A program made the translations under genes and the position numbers. 64,000 nucleotides of DNA from an uncultured Alphaproteobacteria bacterium (GTDB lineage Bacteria > Pseudomonadota > Alphaproteobacteria > HIMB59 > GCA-002718135): NCBI GenBank assembly GCA_902614395.1, contig CACMKW010000002.1, forward strand, positions 67,356 through 131,355, in the 5' to 3' direction. Positions 51,735 through 60,856 of the stretch are shown here, piece by piece; the stretch's first letter is position 1; each line of letters begins with the position of its first letter. The notes beneath the pieces were generated by a model, which was not told the origin of the DNA, made no database searches, and saw only the letters and a program-made list of their open reading frames with translations.

Positions 51735-53372
51735 TTAATATCCGTATTTCGAAATCCATTTATTTAATTTGAATTTATGTCTATGTATGTTTTCATAATT
51801 TTTCCATCTTCCTATAGAGCTACTGTACAATGGATTTATAACTTGGTTATAACTCGGTGTTGATATCCTTGATCTATTTAATGCTGTTAAGTGAAATTGT
51901 TCAAGTTTTTCCTCATATTCCAATTCTAAAAACTTAAGCAAACCTGTAATTTCATATTTGAAATTATTTACAATATTTTCATACTTTGCAATAGTATATT
52001 TAAATTTTAATTCCTTTTCATAGATTTCAAATAAATTAAATACACTGTTGTAAAATTCAATAGTGTCGTCAATTTGTAAGAAATTAATCATTGAATCATT
52101 GATTTTAAAAGATGTAAAAAAACAGCTTGTAATAACATCACATGGGTGACGCATTGCAAGAATAATTTTTGCGTTAGGAAAAATTATTTTTATAAATCCG
52201 AGTTCAATAATTGATAAAGGTAATTTATCAATAATAATTTTTTTTTCATCATTTTTATTTGAAATTATTTTTTTTAAATAATTTTGCCTTATGTAGTTTT
52301 TTTCTGACTCAGTAATTTTCAGTAAATTTGATAAATTATTATTATTTTTTTTAAAAAACTCATGTCTCAGGTTTAATAATATAGGTTTTTCTTCTAAAAC
52401 TTTGATTTTTGAATGAGATCTTAAAATTGTATCTAATAATGTTGTGCCAGATCTGGGAAATCCAACCAAAAAAATTAAATTTTTATCATTACTATAATTA
52501 TTATTAATAATTATGTTATTAAGATTTTTTTTAATAAAAAAATTTTTATATTTTTCTATAGTATCTAAAACGTTTCTTTTATTATACTTCTTATTTTCGC
52601 TAAGATTTAACAAAATACTATTTCTTTTCTCAATATTATTAAATGCGTCATTGTATTTCTTTAGTTTCTCATTATTTTTAGATTTAAGATTTAGGAGTCG
52701 AATTTGATAATATTTATTGTTCTTAAATGCAGTATCTAAATTTGAGCTTAGAGTAAAATTTGCTGACTCTTTGAAATTATTCTCTCTGCTCAATCTAAGA
52801 CTATTAAAAAAATTTAATATATTTTTTTGCTCTTTGTTTTTAAAATTTTTATAAGCAGACTCAATGAGTAATTTTAAATTCAGTATGTCATTAGTGCTTT
52901 CATATAAATTTAATAAATTTATGTATGCGTCAAAATAAAAATTATCACATAAGATAGAATTTTTATAAGATTGTTTAGCTTCGTTAAATTTTTGTTCAAC
53001 TTCATGAAATTGAGCTTCTATAAAAAATAAAAATTTTTTTTCTTTGTTAAAAACATTATTTGTTAACTTTACAATTTCAGTTAATTTGTCGAAGTCTTTT
53101 CTTAATTTGTATTTAAAACAAATTTTTGCAGCTTGATTACAAATATCTTCATCAAATATATTTTTTAAAAAATTTGTTAATAAATTTATAGATTTAATTA
53201 ATTCATTTTGTAAGACGTATATATTTGAGAGGTTTATATAGGCTTTATTATTGTTACTGTTTAGTTTAATTGCGTTTATAAAAGATGATTTTGCTTCATC
53301 AAAATTTCCCATTTTTGCATTTTTAATACCGTCATTCATTAATGCTTGATAGTTATCTCTATTTTTTAACAT
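51735..53372 (-). CDS. TPR-sulfotransferase fusion protein
   Basis: A 545-residue protein. Residues about 1-260 are TPR helices (e.g. FDEAKSSFINAIKLNSNNNK and FNEAKQSYKNSILCDNFYF). The C-terminal half is a Sulfotransfer_1/3-type domain: FLVGFPRSGTTLLDTILRSH (5'-phosphosulfate loop, about 288-307) and IILAMRHPCDVITSCFF (3'-phosphate site). TPR-sulfotransferases of this type are frequent in marine bacteria and are usually linked to surface-glycan or peptide sulfation. It is the first gene of the minus-strand glycan patch. The acceptor is unknown. Confidence 0.85.
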   Translation of the reverse strand: MLKNRDNYQALMNDGIKNAKMGNFDEAKSSFINAIKLNSNNNKAYINLSNIYVLQNELIKSINLLTNFLKNIFDEDICNQAAKICFKYKLRKDFDKLTEIVKLTNNVFNKEKKFLFFIEAQFHEVEQKFNEAKQSYKNSILCDNFYFDAYINLLNLYESTNDILNLKLLIESAYKNFKNKEQKNILNFFNSLRLSRENNFKESANFTLSSNLDTAFKNNKYYQIRLLNLKSKNNEKLKKYNDAFNNIEKRNSILLNLSENKKYNKRNVLDTIEKYKNFFIKKNLNNIIINNNYSNDKNLIFLVGFPRSGTTLLDTILRSHSKIKVLEEKPILLNLRHEFFKKNNNNLSNLLKITESEKNYIRQNYLKKIISNKNDEKKIIIDKLPLSIIELGFIKIIFPNAKIILAMRHPCDVITSCFFTSFKINDSMINFLQIDDTIEFYNSVFNLFEIYEKELKFKYTIAKYENIVNNFKYEITGLLKFLELEYEEKLEQFHLTALNRSRISTPSYNQVINPLYSSSIGRWKNYENIHRHKFKLNKWISKYGY

Positions 53373-53424
53373 TTTCTATTTACTAAAAAAATTTAAGATA
53401 TATTTTCTCTCTAATAAACACATT

Positions 53425-54021
53425 ATGTCTAATCCTAATCTTTTCTTCTCAACCCCTGTTTGGGTTTCTAAAATAAATAATTATAAAGAAACTAATGAAA
53501 AAATATATCATTACATTAAAAATTTACAAAAAGCAGATAACAAAGGGATAATTAAAAGTAATGTTAAAGGATGGCACTCTAATAATTTTAATTTGGAAGA
53601 TGTAAATGTAATTGAATTTATTAATTTGATTTCTCCAAATATCAATAATGTTTTAAATGATATGAATTGGAATATGTCTAAGCAAAAAGCAAAGATATCA
53701 GCTATGTGGGCAATAATTAATATAGGTGGAGCTTCCAATTCTAGACATCATCATGGAAATAGTGACATAAGTGCTGCATATTATGTAAGAGCACCTAAAA
53801 ATTGTGGTGAGATTGTTTTTTATGATCCAAGACCAGCCCCGGTATATTTTCATCCATTATCAACAAAACCAAACAGTTTAAATGCAATGCAGAATGCAGT
53901 AAATCCGGTAGAAGGGGGTTTAGTTCTATTTCCTAGTTATTTAGATCATTCAGTGAATCCAAATCTCAGCAAAGAAGAAAGAATTGTGATAAGTTTTAAT
54001 CTAAATTTAGTAAGAAAATAA
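53425..54021 (+). CDS. 2-oxoglutarate/Fe(II)-dependent oxygenase (2OG-FeII_Oxy_5 type)
   Basis: A 198-residue protein of the TIGR02466 type. It begins LFFSTPVWVSKI, has SAMWAIINIGGASNSRHHHGN then SDISAAYYVRAPKNCGEIVF in the iron-binding region, and closes with LFPSYLDHSVNPNLSKEERIVISFNL, where His and the later Arg complete the iron/2-oxoglutarate site. These enzymes are abundant in marine bacteria and cyanophages; substrate unknown. It is divergent from the TPR-sulfotransferase gene by 52 bases and next to the tRNA-Gly scar. Confidence 0.85.
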   Translation: MSNPNLFFSTPVWVSKINNYKETNEKIYHYIKNLQKADNKGIIKSNVKGWHSNNFNLEDVNVIEFINLISPNINNVLNDMNWNMSKQKAKISAMWAIINIGGASNSRHHHGNSDISAAYYVRAPKNCGEIVFYDPRPAPVYFHPLSTKPNSLNAMQNAVNPVEGGLVLFPSYLDHSVNPNLSKEERIVISFNLNLVRK

Positions 54022-54056
54022 ATATTTTTGATTAAAATCTTTGGAACTAGATGATA

Positions 54057-54090
54057 ATTCCAACCCTCGACTTCAACCTTGGCAAGGTTG
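54057..54090 (-). repeat. Decayed copy of the tRNA-Gly core (old attachment-site remnant)
   Basis: Bases 54062-54090 are identical over 29 bases to 54620-54648, which is the anticodon-to-T-arm part of tRNA-Gly(GCC). The match extends leftward with one mismatch (ATTC then C versus G). Further left the acceptor-stem half has decayed, although TTTGGA just before still matches. It reads as a fossil 3' tRNA end left by an earlier integration. Confidence 0.7.
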
Positions 54091-54276
54091 CCGAATACAT
54101 GGTTTGCTTATTATTTACCGAATATTGGAACAATATTTGTAAAAAAATAAATATATTTGAATCCAAAGGGCTACTTGGAGGCTACATAAAAAAATACTTA
54201 TTTATTATAATATTAAATATTACGCTTTTTTATAATTATTTGATTTGGTAATTTTATTAAATCACAAGGGGGTAAA

Positions 54277-54537
54277 ATGTTACAAATAATTAGTCACGAA
54301 GTGAAAGATGTTGATGTATGGTTATCTTTTAACGATGAAAGAGTGAAAACTTTCTCAAAGTTTGCTGATAACATTGTTGATTTTGTAGATACTGAAAAAT
54401 CAAATTATGTTTCAATATGCTATAATGTTTTAGATGAACAAGAAATGGACAAAGTACTTGGCTCTGAAGAGGTAAGAAATGAAGCTGAAAAGCATGGTGT
54501 TGTTTTTGATACTCTGAAAAGATTTACTCAAAAATAA
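54277..54537 (+). CDS. Small conserved protein, likely dimeric alpha/beta-barrel
   Basis: An 86-residue soluble protein: MLQIISHEVKDVDVWLSFND, then a hydrophilic middle and EQEMDKVLGSEEVRNEAEKHG near the end. The beta-alpha-beta-beta-alpha pattern and the WLSxF, then SEEVRNEAEKHGV end are those of small ABM/DUF3764-like dimeric alpha-beta-barrel proteins. No function can be assigned. A strong AAGGGGG site precedes the ATG. It sits between the two tRNA-Gly scars, so it may be leftover cargo of an earlier element. Confidence 0.65.
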   Translation: MLQIISHEVKDVDVWLSFNDERVKTFSKFADNIVDFVDTEKSNYVSICYNVLDEQEMDKVLGSEEVRNEAEKHGVVFDTLKRFTQK

Positions 54538-54598
54538 TTATAAAGAATAAGGCTAATGGCTACTCTAGGGCTACTTATTTCTTGGGATGTTTAATTTT

Positions 54599-54648
54599 TG
54601 GAGCGGGCGAAGGGATTCGAACCCTCGACTTCAACCTTGGCAAGGTTG
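54599..54648 (-). other. 3' fragment of tRNA-Gly(GCC), attachment site attL
   Basis: Read on the minus strand this is the tRNA-Gly 3' half: the anticodon stem-loop with GCC, variable region, T-arm (GTTCGAATC), acceptor strand CGCCCGC, a discriminator base and an encoded CCA. The 5' half is absent: upstream on that strand the sequence turns to unrelated DNA at 54649. This is the host end left when an element integrated into the 3' half of tRNA-Gly. The complete tRNA should lie beyond 64000. It is not a functional tRNA here. Confidence 0.85.
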
Positions 54649-54734
54649 GGTTAAGTGCTGATTAAACCCCGCATATAAACAATTTCTCCCACATATTTTC
54701 TCTTTGTCACAACAGTGTCACAAGGAGATATCAA

Positions 54735-55709
54735 ATGGCAACACTACGTAGAAGAAATAATAAATGGCAAGTCCAAGTAAGAATAAGAAATTATGGTGCA
54801 ACTAGTAAAACATTTATTAATAAAAAAGATGCATTGCAATGGGGAAGGGAGAAAGAGATAGAGCTTCAAAGATGTGCTATAAAATATAGACCACAAAAAT
54901 TTCCAGTAACTAGAAAACTAATTGAAAAATATATTTATAATATTTCAATAAAAAAAAGAGGTTATGAATTTGAAAAGTATTGTTTTAATAATTTCTTAAG
55001 AACTTCTTTTTCAAACTTACCTTTAAATCAGATTTCAACTAAACATTTATCTGAATATAGAGATTTAAGATTAGAAAAAGTTAAGGCATCTACATTTCTA
55101 AGAGAACTAAATTTAATTAGGCATTTCTTTAATATTTTAAAAAAAGAATGGGGCTATGAAATTGATAATCCTTGTAACAATTTAACTAAACCAAAAGTTT
55201 TTCAAAAAAGGGAAAGGAGATTAACTGAATATGAATATAATTATCTTGTTAAAGGAAACTATTCTCAGAACACTCTTAGAAATATAATTGAGATAGCAAT
55301 TGAAACTGGCATGAGACGTGGTGAAATTTTAAATATAAAAAAAGAACACATCAAAACAGATACTCTTTTAATACCCATAACAAAGAACGGTCATCAGAGA
55401 ATAATTCCTCTGACTAAAAGAGCTAAATATATTTTACATAAATCAGAAATTCCTTTTTCTATGTCTGCAAATGCGGTTAGACTGGCTTGGGAAAGATTAA
55501 AAAACAAAGCTAACATTAGGGATTTACACTTCCATGATTTACGCCATGAAGCTATCTCACGGTTCTTTGAAAAAGGATTAAGTATTCCCGAAGTAGCCTT
55601 AATTTCTGGACATAAGGATATAAGAATGCTTTTTAGGTATACACATTTAAAAGCTGAGGATGTAATAAGTAAATTAGATGTTTCAACAAACCTTCAAAAA
55701 CTTAGATGA
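54735..55709 (+). CDS. Tyrosine-type site-specific integrase
   Basis: A 324-residue phage-type recombinase. An N-terminal Arm-binding-like strand (RRRNNKWQVQVRIRNYG) precedes the core-binding helices (about 65-160) and the catalytic domain. Catalytic residues are Arg of TGMRRGE, His-x2-Arg of FHDLRHEAISRF, His of SGHKDIR and the nucleophile Tyr of LFRYTHLKAE. An AAGGAG site precedes the ATG. It lies 86 bases from the tRNA-Gly scar and presumably catalyses insertion there. Its last 32 bases overlap hsdM in another frame. Confidence 0.92.
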   Translation: MATLRRRNNKWQVQVRIRNYGATSKTFINKKDALQWGREKEIELQRCAIKYRPQKFPVTRKLIEKYIYNISIKKRGYEFEKYCFNNFLRTSFSNLPLNQISTKHLSEYRDLRLEKVKASTFLRELNLIRHFFNILKKEWGYEIDNPCNNLTKPKVFQKRERRLTEYEYNYLVKGNYSQNTLRNIIEIAIETGMRRGEILNIKKEHIKTDTLLIPITKNGHQRIIPLTKRAKYILHKSEIPFSMSANAVRLAWERLKNKANIRDLHFHDLRHEAISRFFEKGLSIPEVALISGHKDIRMLFRYTHLKAEDVISKLDVSTNLQKLR

Positions 55710-57138
55710 TATACTTTGGAAAGATGCTGGTTGTAGCAGTGAGTTAGATTATGCTGAACAATCTTCATGGTTATTATTTCTAAAATGGCTTGATGACAGT
55801 GAGCGAGAAAATGAAACTAAAGCAAAATTAGATAATAAAAAATTTATTCCTGTTATTGATAAAGAATATCAATGGTCAACTTGGGCAATTATTAAAACCG
55901 CAGATGGTAAAATAGATTTTAATAAAACTCTCACTGGAGCAGATTTAAAAAAGTTTGTTGATGATAAACTCTTTCCATATTTATCAAGCTTTAGGAGTAA
56001 AGCAGAGAGCTTTGATACACTTGAATACAAAATTGGTGAGATATTCTCTGAATTAAGAAATAAATTACAAGATGGTTACACTTTAAGGGATGCTATTAAC
56101 GAAGTAGATAATCTTGAATTTAAAAGCAATGAACAAAAGCATGAATTAAGTGCTCTCTATGAAGAGAAGATTAAGAACATGGGTAATGCTGGGAAGAATG
56201 GCGGTGAATATTATACGCCCAGACCCTTAATTAGAACGATAGTGAAAATTATTAATCCTAAAGTTGGTGAGACTATTTATGATGGTGCAGTTGGAAGTGC
56301 AGGATTTTTAGTTGAAGCTTTTGACCATGTAAGAAACTCAAAATCACTGACGACATCTGAATTAAAGAAACTTCAAACAAAAACTTTTTATGGAGCTGAG
56401 AAAAAAACACTGGCTTATATTTTAGGCATCATGAACATGATACTTCACGGTATTGATTCACCAAATATTGTTCATAAAAATACATTGGAAGAAAACATTT
56501 TAGAAATACAAGAAAGTCAAAGAGTTAATATTGTTTTAGCTAATCCCCCTTTTGGTGGAAAAGAAAAATCACAAATACAAGAAAACTTTCCCATAAGAAC
56601 AGGTGAAACTGCTTATCTTTTTCTTCAGCACTTTATTAAAATGTTAAAAGTTGGAGGACGTTGTGGTGTTGTTATTAAAAATACATTTCTAAGTAATACA
56701 GATAATGCCAGTATAAATCTTCGAAAACAATTATTAGAAGAATGCAATCTTCACACAATATTAGACATGCCTGGTGGAACATTTCAAGGTGCTGGGGTTG
56801 AAACAGTTGTACTCTTTTTTGAAAAAGGAACTTCCACTAAAAATATTTGGTATTACCAACTAAACCTAGATAGAAATTTAGGGAAAACAAATGCACTTAA
56901 TGAAAAAGATTTAGAAGAATTTATAAGATTTCACAAAACAAAACAAGAAAGTGATAATAGTTGGAGTCTAGATATCAACAATATCAATAAAGAGACATGG
57001 GACTTAGGTGTTAATAATCCAAATAAAGTAGAAGAGGTTGATAACAGAACTCCTCAAGAAATAATTACTGAAATTGAAGAATTAGAATTACAAACAAAAA
57101 ATTCTTTAAATAAAATTAAAAATTTAATCTATGATTAA
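55678..57138 (+). CDS. hsdM: Type I restriction-modification DNA methyltransferase HsdM
   Basis: Adenine methyltransferase subunit, 486 residues. An N-terminal helical domain starts LDDILWKDAGCSSELDYAEQ. The SAM-binding region begins GEYYTPRPLIRTIVKIINPK, and motif IV is VLANPPFGGKEKSQ, typical N6-adenine (NPPF). Its start overlaps the integrase by 32 bases and its stop overlaps hsdS by eight bases, so it has no separate promoter space and would be translated from the integrase message or an internal promoter. Confidence 0.94.
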   Translation: MFQQTFKNLDDILWKDAGCSSELDYAEQSSWLLFLKWLDDSERENETKAKLDNKKFIPVIDKEYQWSTWAIIKTADGKIDFNKTLTGADLKKFVDDKLFPYLSSFRSKAESFDTLEYKIGEIFSELRNKLQDGYTLRDAINEVDNLEFKSNEQKHELSALYEEKIKNMGNAGKNGGEYYTPRPLIRTIVKIINPKVGETIYDGAVGSAGFLVEAFDHVRNSKSLTTSELKKLQTKTFYGAEKKTLAYILGIMNMILHGIDSPNIVHKNTLEENILEIQESQRVNIVLANPPFGGKEKSQIQENFPIRTGETAYLFLQHFIKMLKVGGRCGVVIKNTFLSNTDNASINLRKQLLEECNLHTILDMPGGTFQGAGVETVVLFFEKGTSTKNIWYYQLNLDRNLGKTNALNEKDLEEFIRFHKTKQESDNSWSLDINNINKETWDLGVNNPNKVEEVDNRTPQEIITEIEELELQTKNSLNKIKNLIYD

Positions 57139-58177
57139 ATCATATAAATTAGGAGAATTAATAATTGAAAACCCTAAATCAAAAATAAAAGTTAGGGACG
57201 CAAAAAATGTAGGGGATTATATTTTTTTTACCAGTGGTGAAAAAAATAAATACCATAAAAATTTTTTATGTGAAGGTAAGAATATTTTTATAGCAACTGG
57301 AGGAAAAGCAAACTTCAAATACTATGAAGGAAAGGCTTCTTATTCTACTGATTGTTATTCTATAAAAACTAAAGAATTTATTGATACGAAATTTTTATTT
57401 TTTTATTTAAAATTAAAAATGGATGAAATAAATAAAAAAATGTTTCTAGGTGCAGCCCTTAAGCATTTACAAAAAAAACAATTTAAAGAAATTAAAATTA
57501 AAATTCCTCCACTTGCAGAACAAAAACGCATCGTGTCTAAACTTGATACTGCTTTTGCTGAGATTAATAAGATTATAAATACAAATAAAATTAAAACAGT
57601 TAATAAACTTAAAGTTCAAATTTTAAATTCAAAATTAAACAATTTAAATTATGCTTATAAAAACACAAACATCGGTGCAATATGTGAACTAGCCTATGGA
57701 AAAGGTCTTGATAAATCAGATAGAAAAGAAGACTCTGGTTACCCAGCTTTTGGTGCAAACGGTATAAAATGTTTTGCAACAAAATATATATATGACAAGC
57801 CAAGTATAATTATAGGAAGAAAAGGTTCTGCAGGTGAATTAAAATATGTCAAAGAGCCTTTTTGGGCATTGGATGTAACTTATTTCATAAAATATAATTC
57901 AAAATTAGTAGATTTAAAATATCTGTATTATTTGCTAAAGTTGCAGAATTTACCTTCCCTTGCTAAAGGAGTTAAACCTGGAATTAATCGAAATGAGGTA
58001 TATTCAATACCCATATTGTTACCTACTTTAGAAAAACAAAGAATTATTGCTAAAGAAATAGATTATGCATTTAAGCAATTTGAAATTATTAATAATTTAG
58101 AAAAACTAAAACTTGAGAATTATGAAAAGTTAAAAATGTCTCTTCTTAATGATGAATTACAGAGAAAAGTAGCATGA
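57131..58177 (+). CDS. hsdS: Type I restriction-modification specificity subunit HsdS
   Basis: Sequence-recognition subunit, 348 residues, with two target-recognition domains (about 1-115 and 170-300). Each is followed by a conserved helix: PPLAEQKRIVSKLDTAFAEI and LPTLEKQRIIAKEIDYAFKQ. It is at the small end for HsdS. The base composition is more AT-rich than hsdR. It starts inside hsdM and its stop overlaps hsdR by four bases. Confidence 0.92.
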   Translation: MIKSYKLGELIIENPKSKIKVRDAKNVGDYIFFTSGEKNKYHKNFLCEGKNIFIATGGKANFKYYEGKASYSTDCYSIKTKEFIDTKFLFFYLKLKMDEINKKMFLGAALKHLQKKQFKEIKIKIPPLAEQKRIVSKLDTAFAEINKIINTNKIKTVNKLKVQILNSKLNNLNYAYKNTNIGAICELAYGKGLDKSDRKEDSGYPAFGANGIKCFATKYIYDKPSIIIGRKGSAGELKYVKEPFWALDVTYFIKYNSKLVDLKYLYYLLKLQNLPSLAKGVKPGINRNEVYSIPILLPTLEKQRIIAKEIDYAFKQFEIINNLEKLKLENYEKLKMSLLNDELQRKVA

Positions 58178-60531
58178 ACGAAGCAGAGACAAGAGCAGAT
58201 TTAATTGACCCTAAGATAAAAGCTGCTGGTTGGGGTGATGTTGAGGGTAGTATTGTTAGAAGAGAATTTAACATTACCAAAGGTGAAATTAAACCTGGCG
58301 GTATAAGAGCTGGAACAATCAGAGCTGATTATCTTCTGATTTATAAAAATAGAAAACTTGCTATTATTGAAGCGAAGAGTGATGAGTTAAGTGTAAGAGA
58401 TGGTGTTGGGCAGGCAAAAGATTATGCAGAGAAATTAAAACTGCTTACAACCTATTCATCTAACGGTCATAAAATTTATGAAATTAACTATGGTAAAGAT
58501 GACAAAGGAGAAATGTTTATTACCTCAGAGGGTGAGGTTGATTCGTTCCCTACTCCAGATGAGTTATGGAATAAAACATTTAAAGAGAGAAATGAATGGT
58601 CTGCTAAATTTGACTCCATTAGATTTGAACCTTTTAAAGGTTCCTTAGAGCCAAGATATTACCAAGAAATTGCTATTAATAATGCCCTCGATGCTATTGC
58701 GGATAAACAGCAACGCATTCTTTTAACGCTCGCAACAGGTACAGGTAAAACCGTTATTGCCTTTCACATTGCGTGGAAACTATTCCAAACACGGTGGAAT
58801 ATACAACGAGATGGTCAAAGACTTCCAAGAATTTTATTTTTAGCCGATAGAAATATATTAGCAAACCAAGCTTTTAATTCCTTTAGTGCCTTTGACGAGA
58901 ATGCTCTCGTTCGAATAAAGCCAAGTGATATTAAAGATAGGGGTTCGGTGCCAACGAATGCCTCAATCTTCTTTACAATATTCCAAAGCTTTATGTCGGG
59001 CCCAGAGAATGAGCCTTACTTTGGTCAGTATCCAGCTGATTTCTTTGATTTAATTATTATTGATGAGTGTCACAGAGGTGGTGCAAAAGATGAGAGTCGA
59101 TGGAGAGGAATTTTGGAATATTTTTCTTCTGCGGTTCAAATTGGATTAACCGCAACACCAAAGAGAAAGTTTAATGCTGATACATATTCATACTTTGGTG
59201 AGCCTGTTTATGTGTATTCACTTAAAGATGGAATTAAAGATGGCTTTCTTACGCCTTTTAAAGTGAAGCAAATACAAACAACCATGGATAAGTATGTCTA
59301 CACCGGTGAAGATGATATTTTGGAAGGAGAAAAAGAAATTGAAAAAGGAGAAGTCTTTGAGGAAAAAGATTTTAATACAAGAATAGTTATTGAGGGAAGA
59401 GAGAAGAAGAGAGTTCAGTTAATGCTTGATAGTATTAATTCTAAAGAAAAAACCTTGGTGTTTTGTGCAAACATTGCTCATGCAGGAATGGTGAGAGATT
59501 TAATTAATCAGTGTACATCAAATCCTCCAACAGATTACTGTGTGAGAGTTACAGCAAGAGATGGACAAGTGGGGGATACACATCTTAGACAATTTCAAGA
59601 TAATGAAAAAACAATTCCAACTATTTTAACAACAAGTCAAAAGTTAAGTACGGGTGTTGATGCTCTTAACATTAGAAATATTGTTTTAATGCGACCCGTT
59701 AATAATATGATTGAGTTTAAACAAATAATAGGTCGGGGGACACGCTTATTTGAAGATAAATTTTATTTTACCATTGTTGATTTTGTTGGTGCATCCGCAA
59801 ACTTTGCTGACCCCGAATGGGATGGTGAACCTCTAGAGCCAGAAGAACCAAAACCTAAAACAAATGATGAGTTTGAAGAAGGTGACATTATTGATGATGG
59901 TTTTGATGAGGGAGATGAAGAAGAAAAACCAAAGAAAGAAAAAATTATAATTAAACTTGCTGAAGGAAAAGAGTTAGCTATTAAATCAACATCAACAACA
60001 CTTTTTTATTTCCAAGGTCAACCAGTCTCTGCAGAAGAATTTATAAAAAAATTATTCAATACAGTTACGCTTCCAACATTTTTTCAAAATGAAGAAGAGT
60101 TAAGACAAATTTGGTCCTCTCCAATCACAAGAAATGAATTGTTAAAAAAACTGGAGGATAACGGTTTTACTAAGGAAAACTTAAAATCTATCCAGACATT
60201 AATAGAGGCAGAAAACAGCGATTTATTTGATGTATTAGAACACATTGTCTACAGCAGAGAGCCAATTCAGCGAGCCTCTAGAGTGTCTGCTGCAGAAGAT
60301 AAAATACACAGCAATCTATCTGAAAAACAAAAAGACTTTATCGATTTTGTTTTAGGTAAATATGTTGAGGGTGGAGTTGAAGAATTGGATATTAATAGAC
60401 TAAGTGATTTAATTGAACTTAAGTATCACACCGTATCTGATGGGCAAAAAATTTTAGGTGACGTCGAAGATATCAAAAATACGTTTATCGATTTCCAAAA
60501 ATATTTATATCAACAAGAATTAAGAGATTAA
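58174..60531 (+). CDS. hsdR: Type I restriction enzyme endonuclease/translocase HsdR (EcoEI-like)
   Basis: Motor and nuclease subunit, 785 residues. The PD-(D/E)xK nuclease is at the N-terminus: TIRADYLLIYKNRKLAIIEAK. Helicase motif I is LATGTGKTVIAFHIA, motif II IIIDECHRGGA, motif VI QIIGRGTRLFED. An acidic linker (residues about 560-590, rich in Glu and Asp) precedes the EcoEI_R_C-type C-terminal domain. Together with HsdM and HsdS it should restrict foreign DNA not methylated at the target. Codon use is less AT-extreme than the chromosome, consistent with transfer. Confidence 0.94.
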   Translation: MNEAETRADLIDPKIKAAGWGDVEGSIVRREFNITKGEIKPGGIRAGTIRADYLLIYKNRKLAIIEAKSDELSVRDGVGQAKDYAEKLKLLTTYSSNGHKIYEINYGKDDKGEMFITSEGEVDSFPTPDELWNKTFKERNEWSAKFDSIRFEPFKGSLEPRYYQEIAINNALDAIADKQQRILLTLATGTGKTVIAFHIAWKLFQTRWNIQRDGQRLPRILFLADRNILANQAFNSFSAFDENALVRIKPSDIKDRGSVPTNASIFFTIFQSFMSGPENEPYFGQYPADFFDLIIIDECHRGGAKDESRWRGILEYFSSAVQIGLTATPKRKFNADTYSYFGEPVYVYSLKDGIKDGFLTPFKVKQIQTTMDKYVYTGEDDILEGEKEIEKGEVFEEKDFNTRIVIEGREKKRVQLMLDSINSKEKTLVFCANIAHAGMVRDLINQCTSNPPTDYCVRVTARDGQVGDTHLRQFQDNEKTIPTILTTSQKLSTGVDALNIRNIVLMRPVNNMIEFKQIIGRGTRLFEDKFYFTIVDFVGASANFADPEWDGEPLEPEEPKPKTNDEFEEGDIIDDGFDEGDEEEKPKKEKIIIKLAEGKELAIKSTSTTLFYFQGQPVSAEEFIKKLFNTVTLPTFFQNEEELRQIWSSPITRNELLKKLEDNGFTKENLKSIQTLIEAENSDLFDVLEHIVYSREPIQRASRVSAAEDKIHSNLSEKQKDFIDFVLGKYVEGGVEELDINRLSDLIELKYHTVSDGQKILGDVEDIKNTFIDFQKYLYQQELRD

Positions 60532-60562
60532 TTTAATCAATTACTATCTCCTAAAATTATTC

Positions 60563-60856
60563 TTATTTAGATTTAATATATAGAACAAGTGGTACAATAA
60601 AAATAAAACCAAATAATAAAAATATTTTAATCACTAACTCTACTGACCAAGGTGCATTCATATATTCATCGATACAAATATCTTGTGCAGTTCCTTGGTC
60701 ACTATAAACAAAATTATTATCTACACTTTGACAATGTTCCAAAGCATTTTCAAATATTGGTGTGCTTGGACTTTTATGAACAAACAAAGAGTTTAAAGCT
60801 AAAATTGAAATTACAATCGGTGTAATTAAGAAATAAAACCAAAAATTATTAATCAT
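60563..60856 (-). CDS. Small membrane protein with two spans, island cargo
   Basis: A 97-residue protein with an N-terminal hydrophobic span (about 5-25) and a C-terminal span (about 73-93). The middle loop holds two Cys (ALEHCQSVDN and AQDICIDEYM) that could form a disulfide in the periplasm. No family recognised. Its start overlaps the end of the upstream 94-aa membrane gene by eight bases, so the two form a pair. Convergent with hsdR. Confidence 0.65.
   Translation of the reverse strand: MINNFWFYFLITPIVISILALNSLFVHKSPSTPIFENALEHCQSVDNNFVYSDQGTAQDICIDEYMNAPWSVELVIKIFLLFGFIFIVPLVLYIKSK

Noticed and set aside
45559-53372. Heparinase-family gene plus sulfotransferases as one sulfated-glycan system
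   Set aside because: The heparinase gene belongs to the conserved rsmB-purH neighbourhood of alphaproteobacteria and lies on the other strand; proximity to the sulfotransferases is probably coincidence.
54051-54251. 66-residue plus-strand frame across the decayed tRNA-Gly scar
   Set aside because: It reads through the antisense of a tRNA fragment, has no ribosome site and its tail is AT-rich noise; the frame is by chance.
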